Shown piece by piece: positions 7,401 through 8,464 of a stretch of DNA of 8,464 nt. The notes below the pieces were generated by a model. The model ran no database searches. It was not told the origin of the DNA and saw only the letters and a list, made by a program, of their open reading frames with translations. Source of the DNA: an uncultured Clostridia bacterium (lineage in GTDB: Bacteria > Bacillota_I > Bacilli_A > RFN20 > CAG-288); the NCBI GenBank assembly GCA_900313465.1, contig OMRU01000028.1, positions 1-8,464 of the forward strand. The letters are read 5' to 3'. A program made the translations under genes and the position numbers. Within the stretch, counting starts at the first letter, position 1, and each line of letters starts with the position of its first letter.

Positions 7401-8091
7401 GTGTGATAGTTGGCATGGCTCCATTTGGTTTGACTGTAATCTGAGTAGAACCACCTGTACCACCCTGATTATCCAGACTGACGGTTTGACTTGTCATGGG
7501 TTTTCCATAAACCCTAATATAGGAAAAGGTATAAGAAGCTCCTTCAATTTCCGCGACTCGATGGAACCAGAGGGTGATTTGACTTTGTAGTATATTCGGT
7601 TTGAGTTGGCTCAAATCTTCACTTGCCGTTATTGTCTTAGATTTCTCCAGGTCATCGACAAAAAGGTCAGCATTTTCATCTCTTTCTCCTAGAGGATCGC
7701 CGATAACAATTCTGTTGAAATCAGTGGTACCGACGTATCCTCCAGATTTAAAATTAACAGAATACTCGGCACGGTAGAGTTTTTCACTAGCGGTATTAAT
7801 CGTAATGTATACAGTGTGTTCCCCGGGAACAGTAAAAGAACCAGTCCCAGTAGCACTGACATTTGGCGTGATCAACCATTGTCCATAGGAATTGGTATAT
7901 GTTGTAGCGCCAACTTGCATCTTGGCAAAATCTGTGCTGTTCAGTTCAGCAACAAGGGTTTCGTCAGCGTTAGCCTTTAATGTTCTTGGGGTAATAAAAG
8001 ACGCGGTTGAAGGCTGGGCTTTTATTGGCGCAAACGCCAAACACATCAACCCGACAACTGATCCAACAAGGGTTCGCAAAAAACTTTTCAT
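4438..8091 (-). CDS. Large membrane-spanning surface protein: InlB B-repeats, helical repeats, lysine-rich tail, conserved cytoplasmic domain
   Basis: Function unknown; 1217 aa. Residues 1-25 look like a Sec signal peptide (basic start MKSFLR, hydrophobic core, IKA before Q26). Residues about 40-200 are beta-rich and unrecognised. InlB B-repeats lie at 201-276 and, more diverged, 281-366. Residues 370-824 hold about eight helical repeats of 53-62 residues, the best with LSxDQK motifs. Hydrophobic segments at about 829-857, 881-898 and 901-925, with an acidic-lysine loop at 858-880, predict three membrane passes and a cytoplasmic C-terminus. Then follow a Lys/Glu-rich stretch (940-990), an H1-like stretch of KKxx units (992-1025), an acidic patch (1028-1048) and a basic conserved domain (about 1058-1180, with FAIRGKNLCMFLALNP and VPCLYRITNERR). 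No LPxTG is present. AAGGAGA at 8098-8104 supports the ATG. It has its own promoter and terminator. I infer an exposed stalk tethered through the membrane to a cytoplasmic module, possibly an adhesin or envelope sensor. Confidence 0.9.
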   Translation of the reverse strand: MKSFLRTLVGSVVGLMCLAFAPIKAQPSTASFITPRTLKANADETLVAELNSTDFAKMQVGATTYTNSYGQWLITPNVSATGTGSFTVPGEHTVYITINTASEKLYRAEYSVNFKSGGYVGTTDFNRIVIGDPLGERDENADLFVDDLEKSKTITASEDLSQLKPNILQSQITLWFHRVAEIEGASYTFSYIRVYGKPMTSQTVSLDNQGGTGGSTQITVKPNGAMPTITLPTRTGYTFGGYYSKAEGKGTQFYTATGAGKQNWSANISSTLYAYWIPYSYTVKYNGNKPAKAPASSTVNYIPVDCTWEYETTQYLGGAPELAGYKFDGWYTDQACTNKLGDAFERMEKQTLCSVNNGIVNLYAKWKVNDAVQGVANKIDDIKKQPYGYMSYYINNAQSAYNSLSAEDKAVAEAEGYLDMINDAIAAKSVIDMIQDLGDVEDTPEWRQKLQDVRSAYEELNDKSFIPAESVLRILEEDEAALLVIDTIKGIGDPRFTSESKSLIDAAQNAYDSYIDNGYNADKILNVQTLIDANRDYDNVLAFTGKVKSVYPLEYTPECKARIDAARDYYENTLDDDQKNIVHLDAQSYLDLLINFENAYQAMTIIDGIDDMENTPEFKEKLQAARDAVEALDDTDELPLMDENLLKELSDKENAYAVMEKINAIYPMVYGDECEANIIDARNEFENLTEDQKAFVINIDDLLKAESDYAAVKEVITEVSELGDITHDEESLRKIQDVRKHYESLSDDQKNLYPETFLEDIEDYETAYAALDVIYQIGEIGYDEESEGRINDARAFYESLSEDQKKLIQADDLEVLTNNETQFESMRTTGNIVVTLLLMLSSLDLIAGGFFLFLLLKMDNEDEDEKKKKKQNQQNKPAKMMSVTVLPVIFTLASHYVDAPYIALYVIAGLAILVWLAVLVLFVLKKLGVKTPSIAKFFAKKDTAEADTTKKEPVKQETVKEEETKEEVAKKEVTKQEEEKETPKETAKETTKKPTKKSTKKSTKKSTKKPAKKSAAKTTKKSPKKAVEETVVVEPEVLPEEEEVEIVNDKNGDIVRIRRIKSFMARFAQSDDTIKEAYSELKNYALSYENTRSRTSWSYDSINVRRKQVIKFAIRGKNLCMFLALNPDEYAESKYKVERIGSKKYLEVPCLYRITNERRRKYAKDLIDKQMKKLKLKKVMELNDDYKVPFEETPVLLKKGLIKEYKTVIKKQSEPAK
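5047..5118 (-). repeat. Six in-frame 12-bp tandem repeats encoding KKxx units
   Basis: Six consecutive 12-bp units fill this stretch. On the plus strand they follow the pattern tgtagacttctt; two units at 5071-5094 are identical and the others differ at one to four positions. They encode residues 992-1015 of the large surface protein as KKPT, three KKST, KKPA and KKSA. The unit is a multiple of three, so changes in copy number by slippage would lengthen or shorten the lysine-rich linker without breaking the frame. Confidence 0.85.
5620..6984 (-). repeat. Eight degenerate helical repeats in the surface protein
   Basis: Residues 370-824 of the large protein divide into about eight units, beginning near 370, 427, 481, 540, 602, 658, 711 and 770. 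Each opens with a VIDxIxxI-type helix, then a short Asp/Glu turn, a helix of the form IxxARxxYExL, then (S/T)xDQK or an equivalent, and a final helix ending in an aromatic (NAYA, SDYA, TAYA, TQFE). The units are divergent at DNA level, so they are old duplications. This is the kind of stalk that projects a head domain from the membrane. Confidence 0.8.
6994..7491 (-). repeat. Two InlB B-repeat (Listeria-Bacteroides repeat) domains
   Basis: The first copy (residues 201-276) is canonical: a QGGTGG opening, PTRTGYTFGGYYS in the middle, a glycine-threonine stretch and LYAYW at the end. The second (281-366) keeps the YTVKYNGN opening, GYKFDGWYTD and LYAKW but is diverged and longer, with cysteines at 306, 336 and 353. 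Such beta-grasp repeats are typical of secreted and cell-surface proteins of Firmicutes. Confidence 0.88.
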
Positions 8092-8097
8092 AAATTC

Positions 8098-8104
8098 TCT
8101 CCTT
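8098..8104 (-). promoter_or_regulatory. Shine-Dalgarno of the large surface gene
   Basis: AAGGAGA on the minus strand lies 6 nt before ATG 8091 and supports that start, which is also followed at once by a credible signal peptide. Confidence 0.8.
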
Positions 8105-8132
8105 TTTGCTCTCTTCGTTAAATTCCAACCAC

Positions 8133-8141
8133 ATCATATCA
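8133..8141 (-). promoter_or_regulatory. Candidate extended -10 promoter of the large surface gene
   Basis: The minus strand reads TGATATGAT, an extended -10 box. The -35 region is poor; instead two TGTGGCA heptamers spaced 11 bp apart and a related TGTGACA lie just upstream (8149-8175). Initiation near 8126 would give a leader of about 35 nt. It is separated from uvrA by a hairpin, so this gene has its own promoter. Confidence 0.42.
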
Positions 8142-8148
8142 AACTGAG

Positions 8149-8175
8149 TGCCACAAAACTGCCACACCTGTCACA
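8149..8175 (-). repeat. TGTGGCA direct repeats upstream of the surface gene
   Basis: The heptamer TGTGGCA occurs at 8149-8155 and 8160-8166 (11-bp period, about one helical turn), and TGTGACA follows at 8169-8175. They cover the -35 position of the candidate promoter, where a regulator would be expected to bind. The site is unassigned; chance remains possible in such a short stretch. Confidence 0.4.
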
Positions 8176-8213
8176 ACGCACCATTTAACAAAGGCATACG
8201 CACACATGAAATA

Positions 8214-8239
8214 GGGCCGCTCTGACATCAGAGTGGCCC
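8214..8239 (-). terminator. Probable terminator of uvrA
   Basis: The inverted repeat GGGCC-x-CTCTGA / TCAGAG-x-GGCCC with one internal mismatch (11 pairs, minimal loop) begins 22 bp after the uvrA stop. On the minus strand it is followed by TATTTCATGT, a weak T-run, so it is a less ideal terminator than the other two in the window. Confidence 0.6.
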
Positions 8240-8261
8240 ATAAGATAAAACGGATTTCTAC

Positions 8262-8464
8262 TTAATCGTTGAACTGAAGTTTACGATATTTTTCTTTTTC
8301 TATCTCACGCTTGAGATATTTGCCAGTATAGGATTGTTCACAGTTGATGATATCTTTGACTTTGCCCTGGAAGACAACTCTTCCACCTCTATCGCCACCC
8401 TCAGGACCAAGGTCGATGATATGATCAGCACATTTGATGACATCAAGATTGTGTTCGATGACTA
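8262..8464 (-). CDS. uvrA: UvrABC excinuclease subunit A (C-terminal 66 residues, cut by the window)
   Basis: UvrA is the ATPase that recognises bulky DNA lesions and loads UvrB in nucleotide excision repair. Only the end of the gene lies in the window; it continues past 8464. The visible residues open with [10 protein letters not shown], which holds the H-loop histidine of the second ABC ATPase module. This is followed by [16 protein letters not shown], the characteristic UvrA C-terminal glycine-rich block (commonly GGDGGG; here one glycine is arginine), then the QSYTGKYL end motif and a basic tail ending in KLQFND. The stop is TAA at 8262-8264. uvrA beside hprK-lgt is a frequent Firmicute arrangement, here separated by the large surface gene. 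Confidence 0.95.
   Translation of the reverse strand, partial: VIEHNLDVIKCADHIIDLGPEGGDRGGRVVFQGKVKDIINCEQSYTGKYLKREIEKEKYRKLQFND

Noticed and set aside
7150..7590. Plus-strand open frame of 146 codons
   Set aside because: It lies wholly opposite the InlB-repeat region, which has clear protein homology on the minus strand; no family features are seen in the shadow.
8031..8091. Possible lipoprotein signal peptide with Cys17 in the large surface protein
   Set aside because: The residues before Cys17 are GLM, which does not fit the lipobox (small residue required at -1), and the hydrophobic core would be cut short; a Sec signal ending near A25 fits better.

Overview
The window reads almost entirely on the minus strand and looks like the chromosome of a low-to-moderate-GC Bacillota. 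The gene set hprK, lgt, trxB and whiA next to uvrA is typical of Firmicutes. The mix of an InlB-type surface protein with this housekeeping block suggests an Erysipelotrichia-like gut lineage, but that placement is inference from protein style and gene order and was not tested by a search.

Layout, in transcription order from right to left. (1) 8262-8464: the last 66 residues of UvrA, closed by a hairpin at 8214-8239. (2) 8091-4438: one very large gene (1217 aa) with its own extended -10 promoter and ribosome binding site, closed by a long hairpin terminator at 4361-4411. It encodes a signal peptide, a beta-rich domain, two InlB B-repeats, about eight helical repeats of 53-62 residues, three membrane segments, a lysine-rich histone-H1-like linker encoded by a 12-bp tandem repeat, and a conserved uncharacterised cytoplasmic domain. 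(3) 4294-3221 hprK and 3221-2169 lgt: a translationally overlapping pair behind a strong extended -10 promoter. (4) 2105-1179 trxB and 1162-194 whiA: a second pair, probably with an additional promoter in the 63-bp lgt-trxB gap, ended by a clean Rho-independent terminator at 170-195. (5) 1-169: no confident gene; only a doubtful 46-codon cysteine-containing frame.

Functionally, hprK (carbon catabolite control), lgt (lipoprotein modification), trxB (thiol redox) and whiA (cell division/DNA-binding regulator) form the ordinary conserved block. Here rapZ and yvcK, which often sit directly before whiA, are not present. The interesting locus is the 1217-aa gene set between uvrA and hprK. Its architecture physically links an exposed adhesin-like stalk to a positively charged cytoplasmic tail and domain across the membrane, with no sortase motif. 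Its function is unknown. Two annotated starts need correction: trxB starts at 2105 and hprK at 4294, because the longer frames begin inside or next to the Shine-Dalgarno sequence.
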